Assembly (NCBI GenBank): GCA_963693365.1
Contig: CAVNZM010000015.1
Span: 1,674,001 to 1,738,000, forward strand
Direction of reading: 5' to 3'
Length of the DNA stretch: 64,000 nucleotides
Source of the DNA: Amoebidium appalachense
Lineage: Eukaryota; Ichthyosporea
Below, piece by piece: positions 50,312 through 61,296 of this stretch; position 1 is the stretch's first letter; every line of letters begins with the position of its first letter. The notes under the pieces are model-generated. The model was not told where the DNA came from. It was given only the letters and a program-made list of their open reading frames with translations, and searched no databases. A program made the translations under genes and the position numbers.

Positions 50312-51061
50312 ATCCTCCTGTGGCATCATCACTATCGTTTTTTCCCTCTCACCCCTGTCTATGTTTCGCACACGCGCACGCACGCACGCCGCACACACCA
50401 CACACACCACTGAAGTTCTAAATACTTTATCGTGACAGGCTGTGCACCTGAGTCAAGTTCTTGTGCAGCTGAAAACTCATAGATGAACAATTTGATATGA
50501 TCTTCGTGTTTCATGATGTTGGTGCCATGGTGTTGGTGGTGTGTGTGTGTGTTGGGGGGGGGGGGGGGGGGGGGGGGGAGGGGGAGGGGGGGGGGGGGGG
50601 AGGGGGAGGGGGGTCTCCACGTGTCTGTAATCACTGTTGGAAGCGCATTGAGGCTAGGGCACCCGGCCGTGCTAAACATTGTCACAAACCAACACAAAAA
50701 GTATGCTGTTGCACTTAGCAGATGAGGCTCAGACTCTTCAGATCCTGGCCGAGTTAACTGATGACATCCATAGGCAGGCTGCAAGTCATGCACCCGGCCA
50801 CATATCCTCAGATTCGATTCATTGATTGCAGCATGTACGTTCACTCTCTCCCTCCCTCCCTCCCTCCCTTCCCCTTGCCCTCCCCATTCCCTCCTTCCCC
50901 TCCCCCCCCTTCCCCCCCCCCCCCCCCCCCCCTCTCTCTCTTTCTCTCCCCCCCTTCTCTCTCCTTTCCCCTCCCTCCCGACTTGCTTCTCGAGTTCTCT
51001 CCCCTTCCAAACCATCCCTCCCTCCCTCTCGCATGTTTTTGTGTGTGGTTGATGGGGGAAA

Positions 51062-51102
<41 letters not shown>

Positions 51103-51338
51103 AGGGGGGGGTAGTTTCAGTCAACGTGAATCCACTGCTTTCACTGGGCTTTGCCCTAATTCATTTCTCCTCTTTTCTTTTCCCTCCCAGTCTCGCTCTT
51201 TATTTGGGTCCTCCTTTTCTTCTAAAACATAACCGTGGGTGTGCGCACGCGCGCGTGCACGTGCACGTGCGTGTGTGTGCGCGTGTGTGCGTGTGCATGT
51301 GTCGGTGAAATCGAATTATACTTTACATTTATGTTTCC

Positions 51339-51382
<44 letters not shown>

Positions 51383-52646
51383 GGGGGGGAGGGGGGGGGG
51401 GGGGGGAAGGGGTAAGAAGGCCGGAGGGGTGGGAGGAGGAGAGGGGGAGGAGGAGAGAGCGGGGGGGTGAGGGGGATGTCGTTCAGATCCACGGGCCCTT
51501 AAGTGGTACCAATTATGAATAAACACGAAAGAAATGTATTGGTCACTCGTCGGTTTGCCAAGTGAGGTTTCATAATTTCAAACAAAAGTGCTTTGCATAT
51601 CGTGGGCTGGGTTATTGTTAACCAAAAAGAAAAGAAAAGAGGGGGGGGGAAAAAGAAGGGAAAAAAAAACGTTTACTCCCCCCCCCCCCCCCCCCCCCCG
51701 GGGCCCCACAAACACACACACACCTCCCTCCCCCCCCTCCCCCCCCCCCCCTCCTCCCCTTTAAACACACACACATACACACACACTGCAAGTTAAACAA
51801 GGGCACCCTCCACTCAGACCTCACTTTCTATCCGACTCACATCAGATCATGGCTTCTACCTCGGATTAGCACAATGTCACATCATACAAAATCATTCAAT
51901 AGTATCTTCGGATGTTTTTAACGGAACAACCCACTCACTGACACTAAGTACAGATATTCTCCCCCACTTATCTATGTAATCCCTATAAAAATGCAAGGAC
52001 ATAACCATTTACCCCCCCTCCCCACCCCCTTTCCCTCCCTCTTGCCCCAACCACCACCACAACCGGAAGAGAAAAAAAACGAAAACAAATAATAATAAAA
52101 AGGATAATAAGACAACTGACTTATTTATCCGGAATGCCGGGATATTCTGTCAAAATAAATTGAAACAGAGATCTGAAGACCGAAAGACAACATAAAGAAA
52201 AGTAAAATCATTGCAATGAGAGCAACCACTACCAGTAGGAAAATATGCGAAAAAAAGAAAAACGGGGTAGAGAATATTGAAAAGGATGTTGTCAGAAACA
52301 TTGTGCATAGGTCTTTAGTCAGACTGTAGCTGAAGATAACGAGGAAAACACAGAACAAACCAGGACAGCCATTTGTAGATATCCATGCTGCCGTAGTAGT
52401 TTCGGCATGCTGCTATGCCGCCATATTGGACGATTTTTCATCCCCCCACCGCCTAGCCCAGGACGATGTCATTTGGTGAACAAGGACCACTTGTGACGGC
52501 CAGCAGCCTGTGAGAGTGAAGAATTGTAGTACAACAGACTCTACCATGCCACCCCCCCCCCCCCCCCCCCCCACACACACACCCCCCCCCCCCTCCTTTG
52601 TCGTGATTGTGTGCCTACTACTTGGCAACACAATACCCCCCCCCCC

Positions 52647-52677
<31 letters not shown>

Positions 52678-53243
52678 ACACACACACCGTGACTCACCCA
52701 ACAACAACAACCAAAAAAAAATAAAAAAATTATAATAATATAAAAATAAAAAAATACGGGAAAAGAAAAAAGGCTCTTTGATTGAAATGCTGTCTCATTC
52801 CTACTCCTACATTCACCCCAACGAACTGGAGGAACTTTAAAGAAGCCCCCCCCCCCCCCCCCCGGGGTGGAACCCGAAAGCTCAGCAAATAACACTGCAC
52901 CCACAATTCAACTCGCAACACGATGCCAACACACCAGCTGCCCGCACGCCCATTTTAACAATTGTTTGTTGCAGGTATTTAAAACAATCACACATACACC
53001 CACACATACTCACACACAACAAGTGCATGCAGTGCATGCATGCACTGGTGCGTGTGCGACACTGTGCGTGTGTGTGCGTGTGTGCGTGTGTGCGTGTGTG
53101 CGTGTATGTGTGTGTATGGGTGTATGTGTGTACGCGCGCACACGCACACACTTATCTATTTCTTTTCTTTCGCTTCAGAATCTGTCTTTTTTTCCCGTCC
53201 ATCCATTTCTTTTTCTTCTTCTTTTTTTTTTTGTAGGGGCAGG

Positions 53244-53285
<42 letters not shown>

Positions 53286-53339
53286 GGGGAGGGAGGGGGA
53301 GGGTTACCCATTTTGTCGGCGCAGATTGTCAATGGCAAT
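50245..53339. other. Gene-free low-complexity interval
   Basis: C tracts (50280-50310, 52553-52572, 52638-52662, 52848-52862) and G tracts (50555-50579, 51062-51101, 51349-51380, 53246-53283) alternate with unremarkable sequence. No exon, RNA gene or element is recognised. An A-rich stretch lies at 52710-52755. Confidence 0.5.
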
Positions 53340-55279
53340 TTAAGCCTTAAGTTGATCCCTCAAATGAATTGCCTGCCTGAGTTCTGCTTGTCGCCTTTCC
53401 GATTCCTCATAATCTTCTAGCAAAAGCGGATCTCGTTGAATGAATCTGAAAGCACATGAGCCAGGATAAACTAATCCAAACGGGCTGCCGTAGTACGACG
53501 TCGTTGTGGTCGGACACGTTACAAGCAATGAGCACGATTCGAAACTGCAGTTTGCGCCAAGGGTTACATTGTTGATGCTCGGGTGGTTTCGAAAACACTC
53601 GATAGATCGAAGTTCGGGCAGCCTTTTAAGCGTCAGTGTTTGGATTGATGGAACGCTCCCAAACACCGAAATTTCCGAGAGTGAAACGCACGAGGACAGT
53701 TGCACGGTGGAAAGTTCCGGCGCATGTACGGGTCCGTCTCCGAAACTTTCAAGGCGAAAGCAGTGTTCGATCGATAAACTCTTCAGACGGGGGTTATTCA
53801 GTGGGGGAAAGGCGGTGAGTCGGGGAAGGCTGCGTAGCGCGAGATTCTCCAAACTTGGAAAGCGAGTGATTGCATTAACCTCAACGAGTTCCTCACAGCT
53901 CTCAATTTAAACCTGTGATAGTGCTGGTGCGGATATTTCGTCTTCATCGCGCCACAACGTTGTGAGGGAATCACACGACCAGATCAAAAGTGATGTCATG
54001 CGCGGGTGGTTTAAGGGGAAAAGCGTGTTCAAACCCAAATCATGTAGGTCGAGTTTTCTTATGCTGGTAACATGCCGCAGCCTGGTGACGTTTGTCAGAA
54101 AAGAACATGAATAAAGTGTGATGTCTTCCAAATATGGCGCACTTGCAAAGTCTCCACCGAATTCTATCAACGAATCGCAATTAGCGATGGTGATGTTACG
54201 CAAATGTGGATGGTTGAGTTGAAAAGACGTGAAATCATTGCTTATTGTATTACTCGAGACTGAGTTTAACGACTGAGGTCAGAGTGTTAACTATGTTGCC
54301 CACACCTCGAGCTCGACAGGATATCGAAATTTCTTTGAGGTTGTGGCAATAGGCCAGAAAGCTCACATCATGTAGGTTTAGGCAGCTTGCCAGCGACACC
54401 ACTTGAAGATGGTCACATGAAGCGGACGAACGAATAGCACAAAGAGAAGGCACAAACTCAATCTGCAGTGAGCGTTGGTGAGGGTGGTTATCTAGCGACA
54501 AAATGGCTGGATGAACATGTTGTCGATCGAACGTTTTGCTGAGGTCGTCGCACACTGCGAGATTTCTACGCGCCCTAAGTGCTCCAAGCTGTAATAGGGT
54601 ATCATGTGATGTATACCCACGATCAACACTAAAAGAGCGAAGGGTGTGTGCATGGTTCGTGAAAAAGGACGCGATCAGAGAGTCTGCCCCATTCGCTATA
54701 TCTACGAAACACGAGGTTGAGGCCCTGCACGGATACCGTGCTCAGTTTGGAATACCGACCGTTTGCTTGGGTGAGAATGGTTGCAATATTGCTGAACACC
54801 TGAATGAGTTTCTCGGACTTGACGTATGTATAGGCAGATGTGATGTTTATGGATGTCGGGTCCACGAGGGACAGTACTGTGGGAAGCCAAAGATACCACG
54901 ACTCCAGCACGTGCTCCTCAAGTGACCCGCCCATGATACGATCCTCAGCAAATTTCTCAACCATGATAACAATTTCCCCTACCGCTTCTTTCCACGGTTT
55001 CAGGTTCGCCACATCTTGAACAACCTCACATCGCAACATTCGTCGGTGGGACAATGCGTGTAGTGGAAGTGTGATTGTGCCAGGCTCCGGCGACCGGGCT
55101 ACTTGGGTGAAGCGGCGGCAAACGAGCGAAAATAGAAGCCGGTCACGAGTGGGTAGCTGGCGTAGAATCTTAAACAGCAGCTCAGGGAAAAGGTGGTAGA
55201 GGGGGCCATCTGGGGGAGGGGGGGGGGGGGGGGAGGGGGGAGGGGGGGGGGGGGGGGGGAGGGCAGGCCTGGGCAGCAT
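53340..55279 (-). pseudogene. F-box / leucine-rich-repeat gene, broken
   Basis: Read on the minus strand, the F-box is PLYHLFPELLFKILRQLPTR followed by DRLLFSLVCRRFTQVA. A helical linker and a series of LRRs follow, for example LKSLSIEHCFRLESF and IQTLTLKRLPELRSI, ending near 53340. F-box LRR proteins usually present substrates to SCF ubiquitin ligases. The frame breaks three times: a shift near 54690, a 1-base shift near 54255-54270, and an in-frame TAA at 53907-53909, with LRR similarity continuing across each. A C tract on the coding strand (55213-55259) ends in CAG just before the F-box, so a spliced upstream exon is likely but not found. Assembly errors could explain the shifts. Confidence 0.7.
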
Positions 55280-55312
55280 GTACTAAGAGTGGGGCTCTTG
55301 ATAAAGACATTC

Positions 55313-55868
55313 ATGGGCATACAAGAAACCGATTTTTGTCCGCTCGACGGTCCACCGGTCTGGCCGCCCCCTAGAAGCCATCACCCCAGACCACGTCAAG
55401 CAGCACCACCAATTTGTTATCATCCGGCCTCAAGACATGACGTCATGAACAGCACCGGCCCTCTGACGTTGACGGCGCCGCGCGCCGCTTGGGCATCCCG
55501 ACAGCTCATCCCGGCCCAACGTTCAACTGAAGTGGCAAACCAATCCGAGTCACCGGCCACGTTTCGGGTCAGCGTCCTGGGCATGAGGTTTTCCCTTTCA
55601 AGTCTTTATGTTTGTGTATGTGTCCCGGGTCGCTCCCGGCTGGTGTTGTTAAAGTGAGCTGTGCTCACTTCCCCACTAGCGTTGCTGCGGCTAGAATTGT
55701 GGGATAAAGGCGTAACTAAAAATAGTGCCAGTTGGGGTCATTTAGAATCCTGACTTATGAATGTGCTATAATACAGTATGATCTGTGTCTAGGCGGAAGA
55801 CGGTAGTAAGCTCCCCTGAGGCAGTGCCTCGCTGGGAGTGAAACGGGAAAAATGGGCATACAAGAAAC
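55313..55868 (+). mobile_element. Retroposed insertion (55330-55851) with 17-bp target site duplication
   Basis: ATGGGCATACAAGAAAC occurs at 55313-55329 and exactly again at 55852-55868. The 522 bp between them end in AGACGGTAGTAAG, a stem-loop (CTCCC/GGGAG outer arm, GAGGC/GCCTC inner arm) and GAAACGGGAAAA. The 3' end resembles that of family B. It has no coding capacity I recognise, so it is a 5'-truncated relative or a non-autonomous partner. Confidence 0.85.
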
Positions 55869-57215
55869 TTTGAAGAAAAGGGTAGGCAAGCAAGGAAGAA
55901 TGTAGAAAATAATCTAACTGGGTCGGCTGTATGTGCTATTTAACTATTATAGCATTTGTGTTTATATGGCAACTTAAGCCACCGACTTCTGCTGTCTCTT
56001 TAAGTCTTCTCTTTTCCCTCCGATGCTCCCTCTCGGCCTGGCGCGCATATCTAGAAGTTCCAATTTTATTTTGTTTTCTTACCCCCCCCCCCCCCCCCCC
56101 CCATACCTGAGACTGGTTTCTCTTTGCCTAGAGTAAACAGCGTAAACCCCAAACCCCTTCCCTTTTCCCTCTTCTTCTTCGCTATCCCTCCCTCCCTCCC
56201 TCCGTCCCTCCCTCTATCTACCGGTACCATCAATTCGGTTTCGGGTTACAATAATCCTCTTGGCGTGCGTGTGAATTTTGTTCTTTCCTTTCCTTTCTCA
56301 GATAACACCCTTTTGGGGGGGCGCGCGCGTGCGCGCGTGTGTGTGTGTTGTTTTTTTGTTTTTGTTTTTTTTTTTTGGGGGGGGGGGGAAGAAGAAAGAG
56401 GGGGAAATTTAACGACTATAGCTATATGGGAAAGAGGGCAAAAAAAGCAGAGGGATACTAGCCAGCAAATCAGCTAAGGCTTAACGTCACGGTAGGTGCA
56501 ACCTTTTGTTGTAAAGGGTAGTCTAGTGCTTTATGGGCAGGGTGAGATTGTTTTTTTCACGTGTAGCTCAGAGTTTGCAGGTCATTTAACTATAACGAAG
56601 GAACGGGGTGACCTCCCCCCCCCCCCCCCCCCCCCCAAAAAAAAATAATAAAAAAATAAAAAAAAATGAAGACTCTCCCCTGAGTTCCGTCAGTGACACC
56701 TCCACACCACATTCTAGCCGTTAGAAATAACTAAAAAAAAACACCCATGAGAGCGCCAACGTACTTCAAGTTCAGGGGTGAGTAACGACTGCTCTAAGAC
56801 TTCTTCTTCTGGCCTCGGTGCACTCATTGTTTCGTTTTCGTTGTCGACCAAGGCTCAGACGAAGATGCATGTTTTGCACACTGCACCGTCAGCTAACTTT
56901 CGTGAAATGCCACGGTCACAAAGCCTGATGTCCATCTTACACCCTATACAATCCTCAACATGATATATGTTACGTATCAAGTCCTAGTTTCTTCGAATCC
57001 GGGGGTGTCTTTTCAACCACAAACACCTAGAAAAGATAAATCTTCTTTTCCTGTCATTAGCAGAACAACATGCTGTTGGGAACGATTGTAGTGTGTGTGT
57101 GACAAGTGTGCCGCCTGTGTAATTTCTTGCACCCGTGTCATTAGTTTGAGACCAATTAAAAAATAGGACATCAAGTTGGAACTGTCCAGCATAAGCTTCA
57201 AGTTGCAGCAGCGCC
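55869..57215. other. No feature recognised
   Basis: Mixed unique DNA with a C tract at 56083-56102, a (GCGC/GT)n block at 56318-56349, T and G runs at 56350-56388, and a C-then-A tract at 56613-56665. No exon or RNA gene could be supported. Confidence 0.45.
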
Positions 57216-57600
57216 AGCCTTCCAAAAGCACGTGATCGTTTCACGTGTTGCTGGTGCTTTCTCCACCAATCCGATCGTGCTGGAGCTTGCACGTGAAACG
57301 ATCACGCCACCAGACCATGGAGTCTGCAAGTTCTGAATGTGAAAGTTTCACGTGCGTGACCAGTGTGCTTTCACATATATAGGTTGGAACGGACCTCCAG
57401 CCGGGCAGTGTCAGCTTTTGAAATGCACATGATTGTTTCACGTGTTGCTGCCGTGGTGCTTTCTCCACCAATCACAGTGACTCGTGTTGGAGCTTCAAGC
57501 GCTTCGGCTTTTGGAAATTAAAGCACGTGAAACGATCACGCCACCTGGTGGAGCTTGCAAGTTCTGGACGTGAAAGCTTCACGTGCCAACAGCGTGCTTA
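57216..57600. promoter_or_regulatory. Duplicated segment with seven CACGTG sites
   Basis: Two diverged units (about 57216-57400 and 57425-57600) share AGCACGTGATCGTTTCACGT-like and CACGTGAAACGATCACGCCA-like blocks, which are reverse complements of each other, plus GTGCTTTCTCCACCAATC. CACGTG occurs at 57229, 57242, 57290, 57349, 57439, 57524 and 57580. CACGTG is the E-box/G-box core bound by bHLH and bZIP factors. A regulatory role is inferred, and no target gene is recognised nearby. Confidence 0.45.
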
Positions 57601-58468
57601 ACACCAATCGTTCTTGTTTTCAGCAATAACCGTTGAGCTGGTATTACTGCCAGTTCGACGCTGCCTTCTAGTAGCTTCTCCTGGCTCTCATGGAGGGGCG
57701 TCGAGGCTCGCTCCCAGGCCTCGCTGTGCTCGGCCCGGGGCTCGCCTGGGGTCGCCCCCTGTCGGGTTCGCCGGGGCACGACCCCAGAAAGTTCTGGCGT
57801 TATCTGGACACATTCCAAGACCTAAATTAGAAAAACGCGTTATCCAATCAGGTCCCGGTTCAATCTTACACGTGCACCCCAAACAATAACACGATCATTC
57901 TTTTGAATCTCCCGCAAGCGCGGCGCCACTCTCGCTGGTCACAATTGCAGACGCACCGCCAGATCTATTTGAAAGTATTTGCCAATCATAACCGGCCACA
58001 TCTATTCGAATCTATTTGCCAATCATAAGCTCCCGTTAAAACGTTAAGTCCCACAGGGCACAGAATCGCGTAACGGATCATAGGAGACTTTGAGATGATC
58101 AGCCGAGCCAAGTGAATGGGCCGAGAGGCTTGCGTTATCACATTCCTAAATTTTGATGATATTTTTCAACCCCTGGATAACAGCCCTGATATAGTAAATG
58201 TTGATGACTCGCCGGCGCAGGCGGATCCCCCAAAACTACGTATGTGCGATACGAGCCGAATGTCACAAAGCAGTTAAAAGAAAGTGAAAGATGATTTTTC
58301 CCAGTAAAATTATAACACAGACATAGCTGCACTCTTATGTATATTATATAAATAAATATTAATTTTAAAGAATTATGGTACTCCTTTACTCCTTTATCAT
58401 ACCGAATCCATAGTTTAGTTCTGAGTTTACATGTGTGAAAAAAGGCGAGTCGATAGGACCCAAATTCC
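57601..58468. other. No gene recognised; small local repeats
   Basis: A GC-rich stretch (57640-57800) is followed by AT-richer DNA. ATCTATTTGAA(A)GTATTTGCCAATCATA-like sequence is repeated at about 57961-57989 and 58000-58027. No coding exon is supported. Confidence 0.4.
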
Positions 58469-58655
58469 TGATTGATTAACTACCTACGTCATCGGATTTG
58501 AATTCCCTTTCAGCCTGAGTATATATACCTGTTTTACATCTTTGTTTTATTCATTCGTGAGACTTTCTTGATTGATTAACTACCTACTAGCATCGGATTT
58601 GAATTCCCTTTCAGTATATATACCGTTAAAAATCTTTTGTTTTATTCAGGCCCAA
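58469..58655 (+). promoter_or_regulatory. Two tandem promoter-like monomers of family A
   Basis: Units starting at 58469 and 58569 (100-bp offset) share TGATTGATTAACTACCTAC, ATCGGATTTGAATTCCCTTT, a TATATATACC box and a terminal TTTGTTTTATTCA. Tandem 5' monomers with promoter activity are known in some LINEs. That role here is inferred from position immediately before ORF1. Confidence 0.65.
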
Positions 58656-58659
58656 CACC

Positions 58660-59740
58660 ATGGCCTCCCAGCACGACCTCCGAGTCGTCCCTCTCGATGG
58701 CAAGCGGGTGCACAGTCCCGAGCAGTCCCCCCCGCCCCAACATGCAAACCGGTTTGGTGTCCTCGCTATCGAAAACTCCGACGACATCCTGGATTTTGAG
58801 TCCCAGCAGGCGAGTCAGCAGGTTGTGTTGTCTACTCCACAACCTTCCATCCCAGCCGCTAAGAAACACAAGACCAACACAGACCAACTCACCTACGTGA
58901 TGAAAATGCCCGCCTTCGCGTCCAAGTGACTCAGTCTGAGCTCCTGCAGCAGGTGAAGGAACTCAATGCCACCCTGAACAGCTCGTTTCATCGATACGTC
59001 TTCGCCTTCCCGTGAGCAGCCGGTGCCGGGGCCGGCCGCTGCGGAAGCTGCTGTGGCCTCTACCCCTAACGGAGGTGGCCCTCGCATTCCCACCGTCATT
59101 CCGGAACGGTCGGAGATTCGCGGAGCCGCCCCCCCTGCCAATTCCATACCCGTTTCCTATGCTGCCGCCGCTACTCGCTCCGAGGAGGACGCACTTCGTG
59201 AGGAGGCCAACAAGGTTGGCTCGGTCAAGGGCAAGCCTTTCTGAACGGTGCCGTCCCCGTCCTGTCAACCCCATGTCACGTCAGGACCAAGCCCGTGCTC
59301 ACTCTCCCGCTTTCAAACCCGTCTACGTCACCCTTGCTCGCGGCCCCATCTCGCAGATCAAGCAAGATTTTCGGGCAATTCGTGTGCGCACCAGCAAAAT
59401 TCGCAATTATTCCTTCATCGGCGGCCATGTGCTTGAGCTTCTTGTTGAGGAGGACTACGAGGCTGAGTTGTGCACCAAGCTGCGCAACCTTCTGCACCTC
59501 GAAATTCTGGACTCGGCGGCTTTTCAGCCTGATGCGCTTGGTAACATTCGGCAACAGAAATTTATGGACACCGGCAAAACCGCTTTGGACATGCTTCGCG
59601 GGCGGTTGCAGAAACAGGTGGCCTTTTTCGAGCGGGCGGACGGATCCCCCCGCCATGTGACTGCGTCCCAGGAGGTGGCGGCTTTTTATCGCGCGTGGTT
59701 GGATCGGATTGGCGCACAGCAGGCCGCTGCCGGAAATTAA
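58660..59740 (+). pseudogene. ORF1 of family A (coiled-coil nucleic-acid-binding-like protein), frameshifted
   Basis: It starts MASQHDLRVVPLDGKRVHSP at 58660. Similarity continues through frame changes near 58900 and 59000 and probably near 59240. A leucine-zipper-like segment (LRDENARLRVQ, ELLQQVKELNATL) lies at about 58895-58980. The last open frame (about 59275-59740) carries FIGGHVLELLVEEDYEAEL and ends GAQQAAAGN. No zinc knuckle was seen. By position and coiled coil it is an ORF1 protein that would package the element RNA. Confidence 0.7.
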
Positions 59741-59754
59741 ATTGCTCAACAATC

Positions 59755-60571
59755 TCAACCTCTTTCTTTTTTGTTTTGGAATGTTCATGGTTTACAATCC
59801 CCGCAATTGCAATACATTTTCGACTGTGTTCGTACCTATTCTTTTGTTGTTCTTGCCGAGACATGGTTCTATAATCATCATCAGTTGGAGCAATCCGGAT
59901 TTTTGATTGGGTCTTCGTCATCGACTGGTTTTTCCCGAGGCGGCATCGCGGTTTTAGCCAATCCTAGCATTCGCTCGAATTGCAGGGTCATTGCGGCGCA
60001 TGAGTATTTCGTCACCATTCAGTTTCGTGCGTGGACTTTGTCTTTCGTGTACTTTGCTCCATCGTTAGGTACTGACACTTTGTCAGCCGTGGTTAACCGA
60101 ATTCCCGTTTCTCAAGTTTTTATCGGTGACTTCAATTGTCCAGTGGTTCCGTGTGATAGGGAACATACCCCGTCCCCAGCACAGTTTCGTCCTTTTTCTG
60201 ACCGTGCTCGTGTCCTCGCCAACCTTCTTCGAAAGCACCTTGTCCGTCTTCCTCGCGTTTTCGCTAACCACGCGACTGACTGGGGTGCCTCGTTTTGGGA
60301 CTCCACCCTTCGAGTACTAATTTCCCCACCCGATTCCTTACGGCGTAGTTCGGACCATTCCCCTGTAGAATTTTCGGTTTCCTTCCCTGTTCACTTCGGC
60401 GGGGCTACTCAGACTAACCGCCGCCTCTTATCTCGCGGTTTCAAGCACAAGTTAAACCAGTTCAACTCGCCGTCAAGGAGTATAAGTCGGTTCATGGCTT
60501 CTTTCTTGCCGCAGTGCGCGACGCCCGTGCGCAGCGGAACCCGGCTATTTTGGTGGTTTGTTATAAATTAA
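59755..60571 (+). pseudogene. APE-type endonuclease domain of family A ORF2
   Basis: One uninterrupted frame with the motifs of the exonuclease-endonuclease-phosphatase fold: FWNVHG (59777), LAETWF (about 59855), RGGIAVLANP, VYFAP, FIGDFNCP (about 60121) and SSDHSP (60350-60361). The metal and catalytic residues are present, so this domain reads as intact. The frame ends at 60571, and RT similarity continues in another frame from about 60510. It nicks target DNA for target-primed reverse transcription. Confidence 0.88.
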
Positions 60572-61296
60572 ATGAGTTTGTTGAGTTTCTATTTGCCCTT
60601 GGCGAGCAGGTGGTGGGCACGGTTGAGTACCCTTCCGTTCGGCTGAGACAGTCTCACGTTTTGCAGTCCCTACGACAGTTGTTGCCTCTACAGGAAGCAT
60701 TATCGGTCTGGAAATCCGCCGGCCGGTTTGAGCCTTCCGTGCAAGTCTATGCCTCGTCTCCTTCCATCTCCGTCGCTGAATCCGTCGATGACTATTATGC
60801 TTCCCTATTTTCGCTTCCTAATGTGTCCACGGTTCCATCACCGCCCGCTGGCCTCTCCCAGCCGCCGAGTTGGGAGCCGGACCGATCGTTCCCGGGCACT
60901 TTTCACAGTTATTTCAACTCTTCGGCTGTTAAAACCCCGCAAGGCGCGCGGGCCGGATGCTCTTCCTCCCGTGCTTTTCAAGGTTCTTTCTCCCGTGCTT
61001 CCGCCCCGTAATCGTGCAGAGTCCCCCCCGCCCCCGCCTTTTGCTGTCCTTCTTAGTGAGTTTTTTTCGGCTTTTTTCGAACTCGGGTTTATTCCAAATT
61101 CGTGGCTTGACACAATCGTTACGCCCGTTCGTAAGAAGGTATCGCAGGGGGTCATTAACGTCCCGTCACACTTACCAACGTTTTTCGTCGGCTCTTCGAG
61201 GGTTGCATGCTTCGCGCGTTTAACACCGACAATTTTTTAAACGCCGTGTTCCGTCTTTCTTCCCTTCAAGGGGGCTTTCGTTATGCCTATTCGTGT
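60514..61296 (+). pseudogene. Reverse transcriptase, N-terminal part, before the nested insertion
   Basis: Blocks recognised in shifting frames: a linker with VDDYYASLFSL, then KARGPDALPPVLFKVLSP (early RT motif), LGFIPNSWLDTIVTPVRKK, and NVFRRLFEGCMLRAFN with SSLQGGFRYAYS. Frame changes occur near 60940 and 61150. Motif A is reached only after the nested element, at 62431. Confidence 0.8.

Noticed and set aside
53907-53909. Reassigned TAA codon to explain the stop inside the F-box/LRR gene
   Set aside because: The transferrin-like gene ends with TAA right after a plausible tail, and two frameshifts also break the F-box gene, so loss or assembly error is simpler.
54629-54705. A tiny intron instead of a frameshift in the F-box gene
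   Set aside because: No GT-AG pair of reasonable size restores the frame, and all other introns in the window exceed about 230 bp.
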